DNA from: Leucobacter chromiiresistens
Lineage (GTDB): Bacteria; Actinomycetota; Actinomycetes; Actinomycetales; Microbacteriaceae
DNA: 64,000 nt
NCBI RefSeq assembly: GCF_900102345.1
Contig: NZ_FNKB01000002.1
Location: 1-64,000 of the forward strand
Reading direction: 5' to 3'
The translations under genes and the position numbers were made by a program. Below are positions 1 through 7,813 of this stretch, piece after piece. Position 1 is the first letter of the stretch, and every line of letters begins with the position of its first letter. Under the pieces are notes generated by a model, which saw only the letters and a program-made list of their open reading frames with translations, was not told the DNA's origin and searched no databases.

Positions 1-150
1 GGGGAAGCTCCATAGAAGAACGGTTGCGAAGCCCGGCAAACGCACCTGGCCGACCGGCTCGATTCGGCGGCGAAGGCATTGACCGCGGCTGCAGTGACGG
101 TCACCGTCATAATGTTGCTGCTGCGTCTTGAAGACGTTCTCGTGAATTGA

Positions 151-187
151 GGGTGCGCGGCACCACCGCCCGTGAGCCGCGCACCCC
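151..187. terminator. hairpin at the left end of the early operon
   Basis: A 10-bp perfect inverted repeat (GGGTGCGCGG at 151-160 and CCGCGCACCC at 178-187) with a 17-nt loop. It follows an open stretch that ends in TGA at 148-150 on the plus strand and precedes the end of the minus-strand prophage operon. A bidirectional terminator between converging phage transcripts is the simplest reading. It has no clear U-tract, so the call is tentative. Confidence 0.4.
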
Positions 188-203
188 GGAAGGAATGAGA
201 AAG

Positions 204-228
204 GGCCGGTCGCTATCGCGCTCCGGCC
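204..228 (-). terminator. terminator of the leftward prophage early operon
   Basis: GGCCGG (204-209) pairs with CCGGCC (223-228) around a 13-nt loop. On the minus strand the stem is followed by CCTTTCTC, a weak pyrimidine tract. It lies about 45 bases beyond the stop of the last minus-strand gene, where the leftward operon would be expected to end. Confidence 0.4.
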
Positions 229-270
229 ACTTGCTCAACACTCAAGGTAGGGGGTGACACTAGGGGGCGG

Positions 271-503
271 TCAAGCCTCCGTGCCACCCGGCGTGTCGCG
301 CATGATTCTGCGGAGCTTCGCCTGGTGTGCAGGCCACGCTTTGAGGTTCTTGCGATACCAGGCGAACAACGTAGTTTCGTGCACGATCCGTCGGCCCTCT
401 GCGTCGAGCTGCATCGGCATCCGTGTCGTCGCCAGCGCTGCAGGGCACGCTTAGAACGGCCGACCTGCTCGGCAGCCTCCCGGTAGGTCAGCCATTCGCT
501 CAT
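271..503 (-). pseudogene. frameshifted small HTH DNA-binding protein
   Basis: The ATG at 503 overlaps the previous stop as ATGA, so translation is coupled to the upstream gene. The N-terminus (EWLTYREAAEQVGRSKRALQRW) is a MerR/excisionase-like helix-turn-helix. Near 420-425 the frame breaks. Reading on one base earlier restores a sensible C-terminus containing MPMQLDAEGRRIVHETTLF and AWYRKNLKAWPAHQAK, ending in TGA at 271-273. In the intact protein an HGMP-type wing would cross the break, which fits loss of one G. Small HTH proteins of this kind are common in actinobacterial prophages. Either the gene is dead or the base call is wrong. Confidence 0.6.
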
Positions 504-1117
504 GCCTCGAGGTAGTCCTTCCAGGGCCAGGAGTCCCGGCATCCGTCACACCTCATGGTGGGTTCGTCCGCCGATTCTTCGTACGTGGGGTGAATCAGGC
601 GCTCTCCGCAGGTTGGGCACGGTCTGCGCCGGTAGGCGCGGAACTTCGGCTCGGCTCGCGGGTAGCGTCCGCGTACTTCGCGGATGAGGTCGATGAGCGA
701 CTCGGGGGCGTCGTTCAAGGTCGCATCATGGGCGATCTGGTGTGTGCACGCGATGAGCCACCGGATGATCTCGGTCGACATCGCGAACGCATCGGACGGG
801 GTGCAGAGCGGCAGCCCTTGCGGTTCGTCGCGTCCCGACCACATGCGGGCGCGGAGCGGGCGTGGGGAGGCGCCGCCGATCTTCTCCGCGACCTCGCGCC
901 CGAAGATGATCAGGGTTGCGTAGAGCAGGTCGGCGTCGTCGGCGGGGTCGACGCGGTATGGAAGCCTGGCCTTCTCGCTCGTGCCCGACACGACGACGGC
1001 GCTCGTGTCCTGCGCTGCGAGGGTGTTCTCCGCGAGCTCGCGCATGTGCATGAGCTGGAACGGCACCTGCTCGAGGTGCCACTTGAACGAACCCGACCAT
1101 GAGCTCTCAGTCTGCAT
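500..1117 (-). CDS. prophage protein with C-terminal zinc ribbon
   Basis: A 205-aa protein with an ATG at 1117 preceded by a good ribosome-binding site (GAGGAG, 6 nt upstream). The C-terminus carries CPTCGERL at about 168-175 and a second CDGC at about 192-195, a four-cysteine zinc ribbon. The N-terminal 160 residues are mixed helical with no recognised fold. It overlaps the upstream gene by 11 bases and the downstream HTH gene by ATGA, so it belongs to the leftward early operon. Function unknown; DNA or RNA binding is suggested only by the zinc ribbon. Confidence 0.7.
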   Translation of the reverse strand: MQTESSWSGSFKWHLEQVPFQLMHMRELAENTLAAQDTSAVVVSGTSEKARLPYRVDPADDADLLYATLIIFGREVAEKIGGASPRPLRARMWSGRDEPQGLPLCTPSDAFAMSTEIIRWLIACTHQIAHDATLNDAPESLIDLIREVRGRYPRAEPKFRAYRRRPCPTCGERLIHPTYEESADEPTMRCDGCRDSWPWKDYLEA

Positions 1118-1382
1118 GCGATTTCTCCTCGTATCCGGTGGCGCGGCGAGCGCGCTGCTCGCGACGGCGGGTTCGTTCTTCGCGGCGACGAGCGCGGCGG
1201 ATCCAGGCGTCGCCGGCGGCCTTCGCCCACGCGGCGGTCGGACGCCAGAGGTCGACGATGCTGCGCGGGTTGTATCGCTCGATCGTGCCGTCCACGACGC
1301 GGGCCTCGTAGCCGAACGGGATGTCGCCGAACGGGGTCTGCGCCTCTGCCGCGTGCACGATCACGGCGAGCTCGCGGCTCAT
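1107..1382 (-). CDS. small prophage protein, unknown
   Basis: A 91-aa protein that overlaps both neighbours by a few bases. Residues 1-55 look globular (SRELAVIVHAAEAQTPFGDI; IVDLWRPTAAWAKAAGDAW). Residues 60-91 are a run of Arg and Glu (RRARRREERTRRREQRARR), likely a charged helix. No family recognised. It is kept as real because of the tight operon spacing and the GC-rich third codon positions. Confidence 0.6.
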   Translation of the reverse strand: MSRELAVIVHAAEAQTPFGDIPFGYEARVVDGTIERYNPRSIVDLWRPTAAWAKAAGDAWIRRARRREERTRRREQRARRATGYEEKSHAD

Positions 1383-1696
1383 CGCCCCTCACCTCGCAGC
1401 CACTCGGCGACGAGTTCGGCTATCTGCCGACCGAGGGTGTTGCCGAACGTCGACCACGTCCACTCGCGGGAGTCGATCATGTCGGCCAACTCGGCGAGCT
1501 TCGCTTCGTCTACCTCGACCGGAGCGGCGAGAGCGTCAGCGGCTTCGCGCATCGTGTCGGCGCACTCATGCGAGTACCAATCGACCACCTCCGCGCCGTG
1601 CCGAAGTCGCGCGGTCAGCTTCTCGCGGTCGCCTGTTACCGTTGCCGCATGATCCTCGGACTCGGCCTCGCAGGCGGGGCATTTCGGTTCAGTCAC
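1379..1696 (-). CDS. small prophage protein with CxxC motif
   Basis: I place the start at the GTG at 1696 (VTEPKCPACEAESEDHA), which overlaps the upstream stop by 8 bases; this gives 105 aa. The same frame stays open upstream to an ATG at 1804, whose extra residues are also acidic and protein-like, so that longer form is possible. The N-terminal CPAC may be half of a zinc site. The rest is acidic and helical, ending AELVAEWLRGEGR. No family recognised. Confidence 0.5.
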   Translation of the reverse strand: MTEPKCPACEAESEDHAATVTGDREKLTARLRHGAEVVDWYSHECADTMREAADALAAPVEVDEAKLAELADMIDSREWTWSTFGNTLGRQIAELVAEWLRGEGR

Positions 1697-1988
1697 ACCG
1701 TCCCGCGCCGTAGCACCGCACTCGGCCTCGCGCTCCTCGGCATCGTGGTGCTCGCCCGCTGGATCGGCGGGACGCCGACGCTGACCCGCCGTGGCAGCTT
1801 CCATAGCGGCAGTGCTTGATCGCGCATGCGGTCCGGTACTCGTCGTCGCGCGTGCCCGTCGGCGACCCGCCGAGCTCGCCGTTCGTAGGCCAGTCTTCGC
1901 CCGGCTCGAGGCACGCGAGAGCACGTGCAGCCGCCTCAATCTGTTCCTCGGGTACGCCACCCTGCACGGGGGCCTTCTGGTTCGTCAT
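1689..1988 (-). CDS. small prophage protein with GELGGSxTGTRDDEYR motif
   Basis: The ATG at 1988 is preceded by GAGAGG. The first 50 residues (EEQIEAAARALACLEPGEDW, then GELGGSPTGTRDDEYR) look like a type of short actinobacteriophage protein I recall only generally. After residue 52 the frame becomes Cys- and Arg-rich (HCRYGSCHGG). Another frame at about 1820 reads DRMRDQAL, which would continue the motif better. A one-base frame change like those in neighbouring genes is therefore possible here too. Function unknown. Confidence 0.45.
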   Translation of the reverse strand: MTNQKAPVQGGVPEEQIEAAARALACLEPGEDWPTNGELGGSPTGTRDDEYRTACAIKHCRYGSCHGGSASASRRSSGRAPRCRGARGRVRCYGAGRCD

Positions 1989-2015
1989 GGTGTCGCCTCT
2001 CGGTAGTCTGTGCGC

Positions 2016-2207
2016 ATGGAAAATGCGCAGCTCTTGTTCTTCATCTACATCGCCGCCGGGATCGTCGGCTTCGTGCTGTTCTGGCTGCTGCTGTGGGCTG
2101 TCATTCGCGCCGGTGTTCTTTCTGCTCTTCGTGCTCACTCGGATGAGCAGCGGGAGCAGGCCGACTTCGATAGCTGCCGACCTCCGCTCCTTCGGGAGGT
2201 CGAGTGA
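2016..2207 (+). CDS. small plus-strand membrane protein inside the early region
   Basis: A 63-aa open frame from the ATG at 2016 on the strand opposite to its neighbours. Residues 3-33 are strongly hydrophobic (LLFFIYIAAGIVGFVLFWLL), followed by IRAGVLSALRAH and a polar tail. The codons are less GC-biased than nearby shadow frames and a perfect TM helix is unlikely by chance, so I think it is real. It starts 27 bases from the divergent start at 1988 and overlaps a weak minus-strand frame. A moron or superinfection-exclusion role is possible but unsupported. Confidence 0.45.
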   Translation: MENAQLLFFIYIAAGIVGFVLFWLLLWAVIRAGVLSALRAHSDEQREQADFDSCRPPLLREVE

Positions 2208-2275
2208 TGTTGGGGGAGCCCCATGCGGGCGAGGGCGTCGAGGTCGGTCTCGGTGAGAGGCGCGTAGGTGGTCAT
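2135..2275 (-). CDS. possible short minus-strand protein
   Basis: The ATG at 2275 overlaps the preceding stop as ATGA, and the first 20 residues (MTTYAPLTETDLDALARMGL) read like a real N-terminus. The rest (QHHSTSRRSGG and on) does not, and the frame ends after 46 aa. It is antisense to the plus-strand membrane ORF at 2016-2207. Either a frame change has cut it, as in its neighbours, or only one of the two strands is coding. Low confidence. Confidence 0.3.
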   Translation of the reverse strand: MTTYAPLTETDLDALARMGLPQHHSTSRRSGGRQLSKSACSRCSSE

Positions 2276-2501
2276 CGTGCTGCTCTGACTTCGTCGAGTG
2301 CTGCGCCGAGGTCGGTGACGGTGGTGACGTGGCGCTTGAGGGGGTTGATGAAGATGCGGAGGCGGCGCTGACGGTGTGGGTGCCTTCGCCGATGGTGGTG
2401 CCGTGGGTGTCGGTGATGTGTACGACGGTGCTGGCGCGGGTGATGCGGTAGCCGCTGGTGGTGACGGTTTCGTCGACGAGTTTCGGGCTGATCTTCGCCA
2501 T
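2272..2501 (-). pseudogene. frameshifted small prophage protein
   Basis: The ATG at 2501 is preceded by GAAAGG. Residues 1-43 (MAKISPKLVDETVTTSGYRI, then VVHITDTHGTTIGEGTHTV) form a compact beta-rich segment. At about 2365-2372 the frame turns to low-complexity Ser/Thr/Pro. The frame one base earlier gives LRIFINPLKRHVTTVTDLGA and ends LDEVRAAR at 2272, a natural ending just before the next ATGA. One missing base explains both halves. No family recognised. Confidence 0.55.
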
Positions 2502-2515
2502 GTCGGGTGCCTTTC

Positions 2516-2879
2516 TCAGAAGGGGGTGGTGTCGGTGGTGTCGGTGGTTTCGGTGGTGGCGGGTTCGAGGGGTGGGGTGTGCCGGGGAGTGGTCGGCCGC
2601 ATTCGTGGGCGGGGAGGATTGCGTTGGGTGGGCCGTGGTGGTGTCGGCGGTGCCATTCGGGGTCTCGGCGGGTGAGTGTGGGCGGCCTGCTCGTCGGTGG
2701 AGGTTGTAGGTGGGGCGGCCCGATGATGATGCAGGCGGCTTCGATGTCGGCGGGGGATTTTCGACGGGGTCGGCTCGTCGGGTGCCGTGGGTGGGCATGA
2801 GGTCGGAGAAGTCCCATTGGGTGGCGAGCACGGGGGCGTGGCATCGGGGGCATTCGGCGGGGAAGGCGTGGTGTTTCAT
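2516..2879 (-). pseudogene. multiply frameshifted zinc-finger prophage protein
   Basis: The ATG at 2879 overlaps the previous stop (ATGA). The N-terminus has a CPRCHAP zinc knuckle followed by QWDFSDLMPTHGTRRADPVE. Sensible protein then appears in turn in different frames: PADIEAACIIIG (about 2751-2716), RPTYNLHRR (about 2720-2694), LTRRDPEWHRRHHHGPPNA (about 2675-2620), and a Thr/Asp repeat tail ending TTDTTPF at 2516. At least three one-base indels, two of them in C or G runs, are needed to join these. No frame alone makes a credible protein. Degenerate gene or poor local sequence. Confidence 0.5.
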
Positions 2880-3157
2880 GGCCGGCCTCGAGGGCCGTCA
2901 GGGACCGATTTCGCGCTTACTGGCATCGGCTGCGTATAGGTAGGGGCAGAACCCTCTGTTGCCCTGTTACCTATCAATGAGCTGGCGTACTTCGAAATAT
3001 CGGTCCCTATCGGTCCCTGAGTCGCGTTCTGTCCCGTGATTTCAGCGAAGTTGGCAGGGCCAGTTGCTGATTTTGGTCGGTCCCTTTCGGTCCCTTTCTG
3101 TCCCTCGTTGGCCGCGGGCAGGGACCGATCGCAGGGCGCGTTACTCCGGTTGCTCAT
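2876..3157 (-). CDS. small ORF lying over the repeat cluster
   Basis: A 93-aa frame from the ATG at 3157, overlapping the helicase stop (ATGA) and ending in ATGA with the next gene. The protein is polar and low in hydrophobics (GQKGTERDRPKSATGPANFA). Its sequence is largely dictated by repeated GGGACCGA elements in the DNA. No family recognised. Operon spacing argues that it is translated, but it could simply be an open frame across an origin or regulatory region. Confidence 0.4.
   Translation of the reverse strand: MSNRSNAPCDRSLPAANEGQKGTERDRPKSATGPANFAEITGQNATQGPIGTDISKYASSLIGNRATEGSAPTYTQPMPVSAKSVPDGPRGRP
2899..3127. repeat. iteron-like GGGACCGA repeats beside the helicase gene
   Basis: Copies of CAGGGACCGA or its complement TCGGTCCCTG occur at about 2899-2908, 3000-3008, 3010-3019, 3077-3085, 3087-3095 and 3119-3127. 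Degenerate TGTCCC versions lie near 3030 and 3099. They occur in both orientations, in pairs spaced 10 bp apart, around a stretch (2960-3003) that is AT-rich for this genome. Iterons next to a primase-helicase are typical of phage and plasmid origins, so a prophage origin is a reasonable inference. A regulatory operator array is the alternative. Confidence 0.45.
2936..2974. other. imperfect hairpin inside the repeat cluster
   Basis: ATAGGTA (2936-2942) pairs with TACCTAT (2968-2974), and inside it GGGCA (2944-2948) pairs with TGCCC (2960-2964). The result is 12 base pairs with a small internal loop. It sits between two groups of GGGACCGA repeats at the edge of the AT-rich segment. It could be part of an origin or an RNA structure in the operon transcript. 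Confidence 0.35.
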
Positions 3158-5620
3158 CGGTCGGCCCAGTGTGTGCCGAACAGGCCGCCCTGCGACTGGT
3201 CGTCGGATTCGGCTTCGTGCTCGGCGAGCATGAGTCCGGTGTAGTAGCGGCGACCGTTCGACTTCGCGACGTCGATGTCGAACTTCTGCCGCAGCTGTCG
3301 CCCGAACGACTGGCCGGAGAGCTCGCGCTCGTTCTCGTCGCGACACCACTGGTCGTAGACGCGGCGCAGTTCGGAGGTCTGGATGCGGGCGTGTTCGCCG
3401 CCGCCGAGGATGCAGCGGTCTTCGATGAAGCGGGCGAGGTGGTCCTCCTCTTGCTGGTAGGTGGCGGTGGCGGCGCGCACGCTGTCGGGTTCGCGGACGC
3501 CGTTGGCGACGTAGTCGACGCATCCTTGGATGAGCCAGGCGAGGATGCCGGGGCCTTCTTCGTCGACGAGTCGCTGCTGCAGGTTCTCGATGCGTTCAGA
3601 TTCGGGGATGATGCGGGTGAAGGGGATGAGGCGTAGGCGGCGCCAGAAGCTGTTGCCGCCGGACTCGACCTTGGGCTGGTTGTTGCCCATGAGCCAGAGC
3701 GTGTGCGAGGGGTTGAAGGTGAAGAAGTCCTGCCGCATGAAGCGGGCGGTGATCTTGTCGCCGCCGGTGAGGGCTTTCACTTTGGCTTCGTCGAATCGGG
3801 TGCCCTCGTTGATCTCGGCGGCGACGACGAAGCGGCGGCCCTGCAGGGATGCGAGTTCGGTTTCGTGGCGGTCGCGGCCGGCGAGGAGGAACCCGTGGGG
3901 TGCTTCGGTGGCGTAGTCGCCGAGGAGGGTGGTGAGCGTTTCGAGGTAGACGGTCTTGCCGTTGCCGCCTGCGCCGTGGAGGAAGGGGAGGATGTGCTCG
4001 ACGACGGTGCCGGCGAGCGAGAGGCCGGCGAGGCGCTGCACGTACGTGATCATGGGTTCGTCGTCGCCGAAGGTGGTGTGCAGGAACCGGGTCCAGAGCG
4101 GGGTGGGTCGTTCGGGGTCGGGTGCGACGCTGGTCTGCTTCGAGTGGTAGAGGTGTGGGGTGGCGGGGGTGACGGCGCCGGTGGTGAGGTCGACGACGCC
4201 GCCGGGGGTGTTGAGCTGCCAGGGGTGCGTGTCGAACTCGGCGGCGGCGGTGCGCATGGTGGGGAGTGCGCGGGCGAGGCGGACGACGTTGGGTGAGGGC
4301 GCGAGTGCTGAGTGAGCGGACGCGGTGCTTGCGGATCTGGTCGTTATCGGTGGGGAGTCGGTCGGCAATGTCGAGTGCTGCCTGCAGGGCGGGGGCGTCG
4401 TCGGGCGCCCATTCCCAGCGGGTGCCGGTCCACTCGGCCCAGCGGCCGGCGTCGGGGATGAAGCGCAGCTGCGAGGTGTAGTCGGCGGCGAGGAGGCGGG
4501 CGTTGCCGGCGTCGGTGAGGTCGGCGGAGTCGGAGCCGACGAGCGGTGAGGGTGCGGGCGCGGTGACGGTGTTGCTGTGGTCGATGACGGCGAGCTCGCC
4601 GGCGCGCGGTACGGCGGTGAGGTGGCGGGCGGGTGCGAGCGGGCGGGGTGCGCGGTGTCCGTGCCCGTCGGCGGCGAGCTGCTTCGCGGCGGCGGCGTGG
4701 TCTCCTCCGTGCTCGAGGAGGGCGTACGCGCCGAACTTCGTGTACGGGGTTTCGGGTTCGAACGCGGTGCTCGACGTGAACACGTAGAGGCGGTCGCGGT
4801 CGTCGGCGCGGCCGGTGCTCGCGCTGATGCCGTCCTTCTTGCCGGGCCGGCACCAGTAGCGGAGGTTGCCGCGCTGGTGGATGAGGGTCCACCCGTGGGG
4901 GGTGAGGATGTCGGCCCAGTCGGTCTTCTGCTCGAAGTCGTCGCCGGGGGTGATGTCGCCGTCGTGCTGCTGGTAGGTGGACCAGATCGCGGCGACGGGC
5001 CCGTTGGGCTGGGTGGGGGTGGTGTCGACGGTTTCGTCGATGGTGCGGATGAGGGCGTGCAGCTGCTCGCGTTCGTCGCTGGTGATGGTGGGGACGGTGG
5101 CGGGGCCGCCGGCGAGCCGCATCCAGGCTTTCCCGGAGGGGTGCGCAGTGCCGCCGGTGGGTGCGGCGACGACGAACCCGCCTTCGCCGCGGGTTTCGGC
5201 GAGGGTGATGCGGTCGGGGCCGGCGGCGAGCTTCGTGTTGCCGGGCACGTCGGCGTTGGCGAGGCGGTAGAACCAGTGCACGCCGCCGGAGGGTGAGAGT
5301 TCGAACCAGCCGGTGGTGATGCGGTCCCAGAGCTCGGTGAGGCCGGTGGCGTCGGCGAGTGCTTTCAGTTCGGGGACGCGGTGCGCGGCGCGGCCTTCGA
5401 GCTCAAGCATTTCGAGGGCGCCGGAGATGCGTCCGGTGATGAGGCCGACACCGACGGTGGTGCCTTCGCGCATGAACCAGGCGTCGAGCTGGTCGATGTC
5501 GGCGCGCTGCTGCGTGTACTGCTTCCATGCGATGGCAGGTCGTTTCGTGCCGTCGGTGGCGACGGGAACGACCGAGATGCCAGCCTGGAACAGCTCTGCG
5601 ACGGTGGCGGCGTAGGTCAA
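3154..5620 (-). pseudogene. phage primase-helicase (Prim-Pol plus SF3 helicase), frameshifted
   Basis: Starts at a TTG (5620) with AGGAG 8 nt upstream. The first ~436 residues form an archaeo-eukaryotic Prim-Pol domain (TYAATVAELFQAGISVVPVA; GVGLITGR), a linker and the start of a D5_N-like region. At about 4306-4318 (after DNDQIRKHRVRS) the frame must move forward one base to continue as SALAPSPNVVRLARALPTM. The C-terminal part is a P4/D5-type superfamily 3 helicase with Walker A GAGGNGKT (about 3975-3952), an acidic Walker B (VVAAEINEG) and sensor LWLMGNNQPKV. The family primes and unwinds phage DNA for replication. As written, neither half alone is functional; programmed frameshifting or a sequence error could rescue it. 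Confidence 0.8.
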
Positions 5621-5624
5621 GGGG

Positions 5625-5825
5625 TTACTCCTGGTGTGCGAGGGTGGCGCGCGACGCTGCGATGGTGATGTCGACGCGGGGGTATGCGTGGAGGCTGGAT
5701 GCGGTGATGCGGGTGCCGCCTCCCTGGGCGGGCATGGTGCGGGTGATCTTCCAGCTGCCGTCCTGGTTCTTGATGTGGACGATGTCGCCGGCGCGGATGA
5801 GGCGGCGGGGTGCGAGGTCGCGCAT
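5625..5825 (-). CDS. small prophage protein, unknown
   Basis: 66 aa from the ATG at 5825, preceded by GGGAA. The stop lies 4 bases from the TTG start of the primase-helicase, so the two are co-transcribed and probably coupled. The sequence (RRLIRAGDIVHIKNQDGSWK) suggests a small beta-rich SH3-like fold with basic residues, but this is only an impression. No family recognised. Confidence 0.6.
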   Translation of the reverse strand: MRDLAPRRLIRAGDIVHIKNQDGSWKITRTMPAQGGGTRITASSLHAYPRVDITIAASRATLAHQE

Positions 5826-5894
5826 GGTGTTCCCTGTCTGGGGTGGGGCGTGGGCGCCGCCGGTGTGGTCGGCGCCCACGCGGTTCGGGTGGGG

Positions 5895-6551
5895 TTAGAA
5901 GGTGCCGGCGGCGATGTGCTGGACCTGCTCGGCGGTGAGGCCGAGCGCGGTCTGGATCAGCGCGCTCTCGCTGCCGATCGCGAGCAGCTGCTTCGCCTTG
6001 TCGTACTGCTCCTGGGTGACGCCGACGGGCAGCGACGGGGCGAACGCGGCGGGCGCCGGCGCGGCCTGCGGTGCGGGCGCAGGTGCTCCCTGCGGTGCGG
6101 GGGCGGCCTGCGGTGCCGCGGGTGCGGCTGCGGGCTGGGCGAGGCCGGTCGCGGGCGGCGAGTACTGCGCTTGGTACAGCTTCTTCGGGTTCGCGGGGTT
6201 CTGGCTCGCGGGGTCGTTGCCGGTGTACTGCACAGTGAGGGTGCCGCCGACCTGCACGTCCTGCGCGCCGGCGGCGCTGATCGCTGCGAAGATCGCCTTC
6301 TTCATCGCGGTCGACGACACATACAGGGTGCGGTCGCCGTCGTCGTTGCCGTCCTCGCGGGGCGCGTTCGTTTCGGTGAGCGGCACGACGACCTGCATCT
6401 TCGGGTCGCCGTTGGGCCAGTAGTCGGGTTCCTGCGACCCGAACTTCGTGGCCTGCTTCTCGAAGGGCAGCTGCGCGATCTTCCCCGTGATGCGGGCGCC
6501 GATCTCGTTGAACTTGACGCCCTTACCGGTGCTGGTTGCAAACAGTGACAT
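5895..6551 (-). CDS. conserved actinophage replication-region protein
   Basis: 218 aa. Residues 1-130 carry features I associate with a widespread actinobacteriophage family found near recombination nucleases: GARITGKI, YWPNGDPKMQVVVPL, DDGDRTLYV, GGTLTVQYTG and KKLYQAQY. Residues 140-175 are an Ala/Pro-rich linker (PAAAPAAPQAAPAPQGAPAP) before a helical C-terminus. The layout (globular beta domain, disordered linker, short tail) resembles single-stranded DNA-binding proteins, and the neighbouring Cas4-like nuclease fits. The SSB role is inference only. Confidence 0.6.
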   Translation of the reverse strand: MSLFATSTGKGVKFNEIGARITGKIAQLPFEKQATKFGSQEPDYWPNGDPKMQVVVPLTETNAPREDGNDDGDRTLYVSSTAMKKAIFAAISAAGAQDVQVGGTLTVQYTGNDPASQNPANPKKLYQAQYSPPATGLAQPAAAPAAPQAAPAPQGAPAPAPQAAPAPAAFAPSLPVGVTQEQYDKAKQLLAIGSESALIQTALGLTAEQVQHIAAGTF

Positions 6552-6576
6552 GGTGTTTCCTCGTTTCGTTGTTGCG

Positions 6577-7446
6577 TTATTGGAAGAGGTTGAGGCGCTG
6601 CGGTTGCGGCGTCTGCGGTATCTGCCCGAGGCCGGGCAGAGGTTGGAGGGTGGCGGCCGGCGGCGCGGGCGCCGGGGTCGCCGGTCGGGAGATCACGGGC
6701 CCGGTGCCGGCTTCGAACACGCTGCGCCGCTCGGGCTGCGGGCGTTCGCGTGAGCACCACGGGCACCACTCGTCCGCGCACAGCTCCTTCGTGCGCAGCG
6801 CGGCCTCGAGGCCGACGATCTGCAGCAGCCCGTACAGCGCGTTGAGCCGATTGAGGGCGTCGAGCGCGAGGTGCGGGTTGTACGGCTCCTGCCACCAGTA
6901 CGACTTCCCGAGCTCGCCGTCGCGGGGAAGGAACGAGATCGCGACGTGCTTCGCGTCTCCCCATCCGCCGGTCTCGGTGAAGCCCTTCCCGTAGAGGTGG
7001 GCCTGCACGCGGTACTGCTGCGATGGGCCGTGGAGGCGGTACTTCGTGAGCTGCTTCGGGCCGATGATCTTGTGGTCGATCACCGTGCCCGTGGGGACGT
7101 GGAACAGGTCGCTGTGCCCGGTGATCGGTGTCGCATCGGGGCCGGCGCCGAGCATCCCGACGGTGATCTCCCACTCGGTCACCCAGTCCGTCTTCGCGAC
7201 GTCGCCGGATGGGTTCGTTGCGTCGAACCAGCGTTCGAGCTGGTCGTGCACGGCGGTCCCGACTGCGGGCTTCCACGCGGGCGGGCGCGGGGGTTCTTCG
7301 ACGCCGGCGATCTTGTACAGGATGCGGCGGTCGCATTCGATGCCGATCTCGCTGGGCCCGATGCGCTTCTGCAGGGAGCGGGGGTGGGCGGCGATCGCGT
7401 TCTCGATCACCCCCTTGTAGAGGGCTTCGACGGGATGCTCGGTCAT
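6577..7446 (-). CDS. Cas4/RecB-like PD-(D/E)XK nuclease
   Basis: 289 aa. The nuclease core is visible: GTAVH (His67), GHSD (Asp113), VIDHK (Asp124, Lys126) and a QYRVQAHLYGKG motif (144-155). One cysteine near the N-terminus (Cys38) and three near the C-terminus (Cys223, 228, 231) match the four ligands of the Cas4/AddB-type [4Fe-4S] cluster. Phage Cas4-like enzymes are exonucleases of recombination modules. There are no CRISPR repeats in the window, so this is a phage recombination enzyme rather than an adaptation protein. The last 50 residues are Pro-rich and disordered. Confidence 0.85.
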   Translation of the reverse strand: MTEHPVEALYKGVIENAIAAHPRSLQKRIGPSEIGIECDRRILYKIAGVEEPPRPPAWKPAVGTAVHDQLERWFDATNPSGDVAKTDWVTEWEITVGMLGAGPDATPITGHSDLFHVPTGTVIDHKIIGPKQLTKYRLHGPSQQYRVQAHLYGKGFTETGGWGDAKHVAISFLPRDGELGKSYWWQEPYNPHLALDALNRLNALYGLLQIVGLEAALRTKELCADEWCPWCSRERPQPERRSVFEAGTGPVISRPATPAPAPPAATLQPLPGLGQIPQTPQPQRLNLFQ

Positions 7447-7454
7447 GGCGGCGG

Positions 7455-7808
7455 CTACTTGATCGTGACCGACGGGGCGGAGTACGTCTTGAACTCCTCG
7501 AGCGCGGTCGGCGCGAACTCCTTCTTCACCTGCGCGGTGTCGAGGCGCGTCGACGTCGTGTACAGCTGCGGGAACTGCTCGGCCGGGTAGGCGGCTTCGA
7601 GCTGCTTCGCGTCGAGCGTGCCGCGGCGCGCGATGACGACCTTCGCGTGCTGCGTCTCGTGGGTGCCGTCGCCGAGCTTCTCGATGATCTGCAGGTTGAT
7701 GGTCTGCTTCTCCTCGGTGGCGCGGGCGATGAGGTCGTCGAGTTCGACGCGGCGGAGTACGAGGTTGTCGACGGTCTGCTCGGTGTGCGGGGAGGTGGTG
7801 GTGGTCAT
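7455..7808 (-). CDS. prophage recombination-region protein, unknown
   Basis: 117 aa from the ATG at 7808, chosen because AAGGA lies 9 nt upstream; an in-frame ATG at 7817 overlaps the previous stop but has no usable spacing. The N-terminal half is a charged helix (LVLRRVELDDLIARATEEKQ). The C-terminus reads LDTAQVKKEFAP then SAPSVTIK. It lies 8 bases upstream of the Cas4-like gene in the operon, so it may assist recombination or host nuclease control. Function not known. Confidence 0.6.
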   Translation of the reverse strand: MTTTTSPHTEQTVDNLVLRRVELDDLIARATEEKQTINLQIIEKLGDGTHETQHAKVVIARRGTLDAKQLEAAYPAEQFPQLYTTSTRLDTAQVKKEFAPTALEEFKTYSAPSVTIK

Positions 7809-7813
7809 GGTGC

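Noticed and set aside
1..150. Open plus-strand stretch ending with a hydrophobic segment and TGA at 148-150
   Set aside because: An in-frame stop at 13-15 and no convincing start; it may be the tail of a broken gene lying left of the window but cannot be supported here.
6577..7446. Cas4-like gene as a sign of a CRISPR-Cas system
   Set aside because: No repeat-spacer array, cas1 or cas2 was seen in the window; phage recombination modules commonly carry Cas4-like nucleases.
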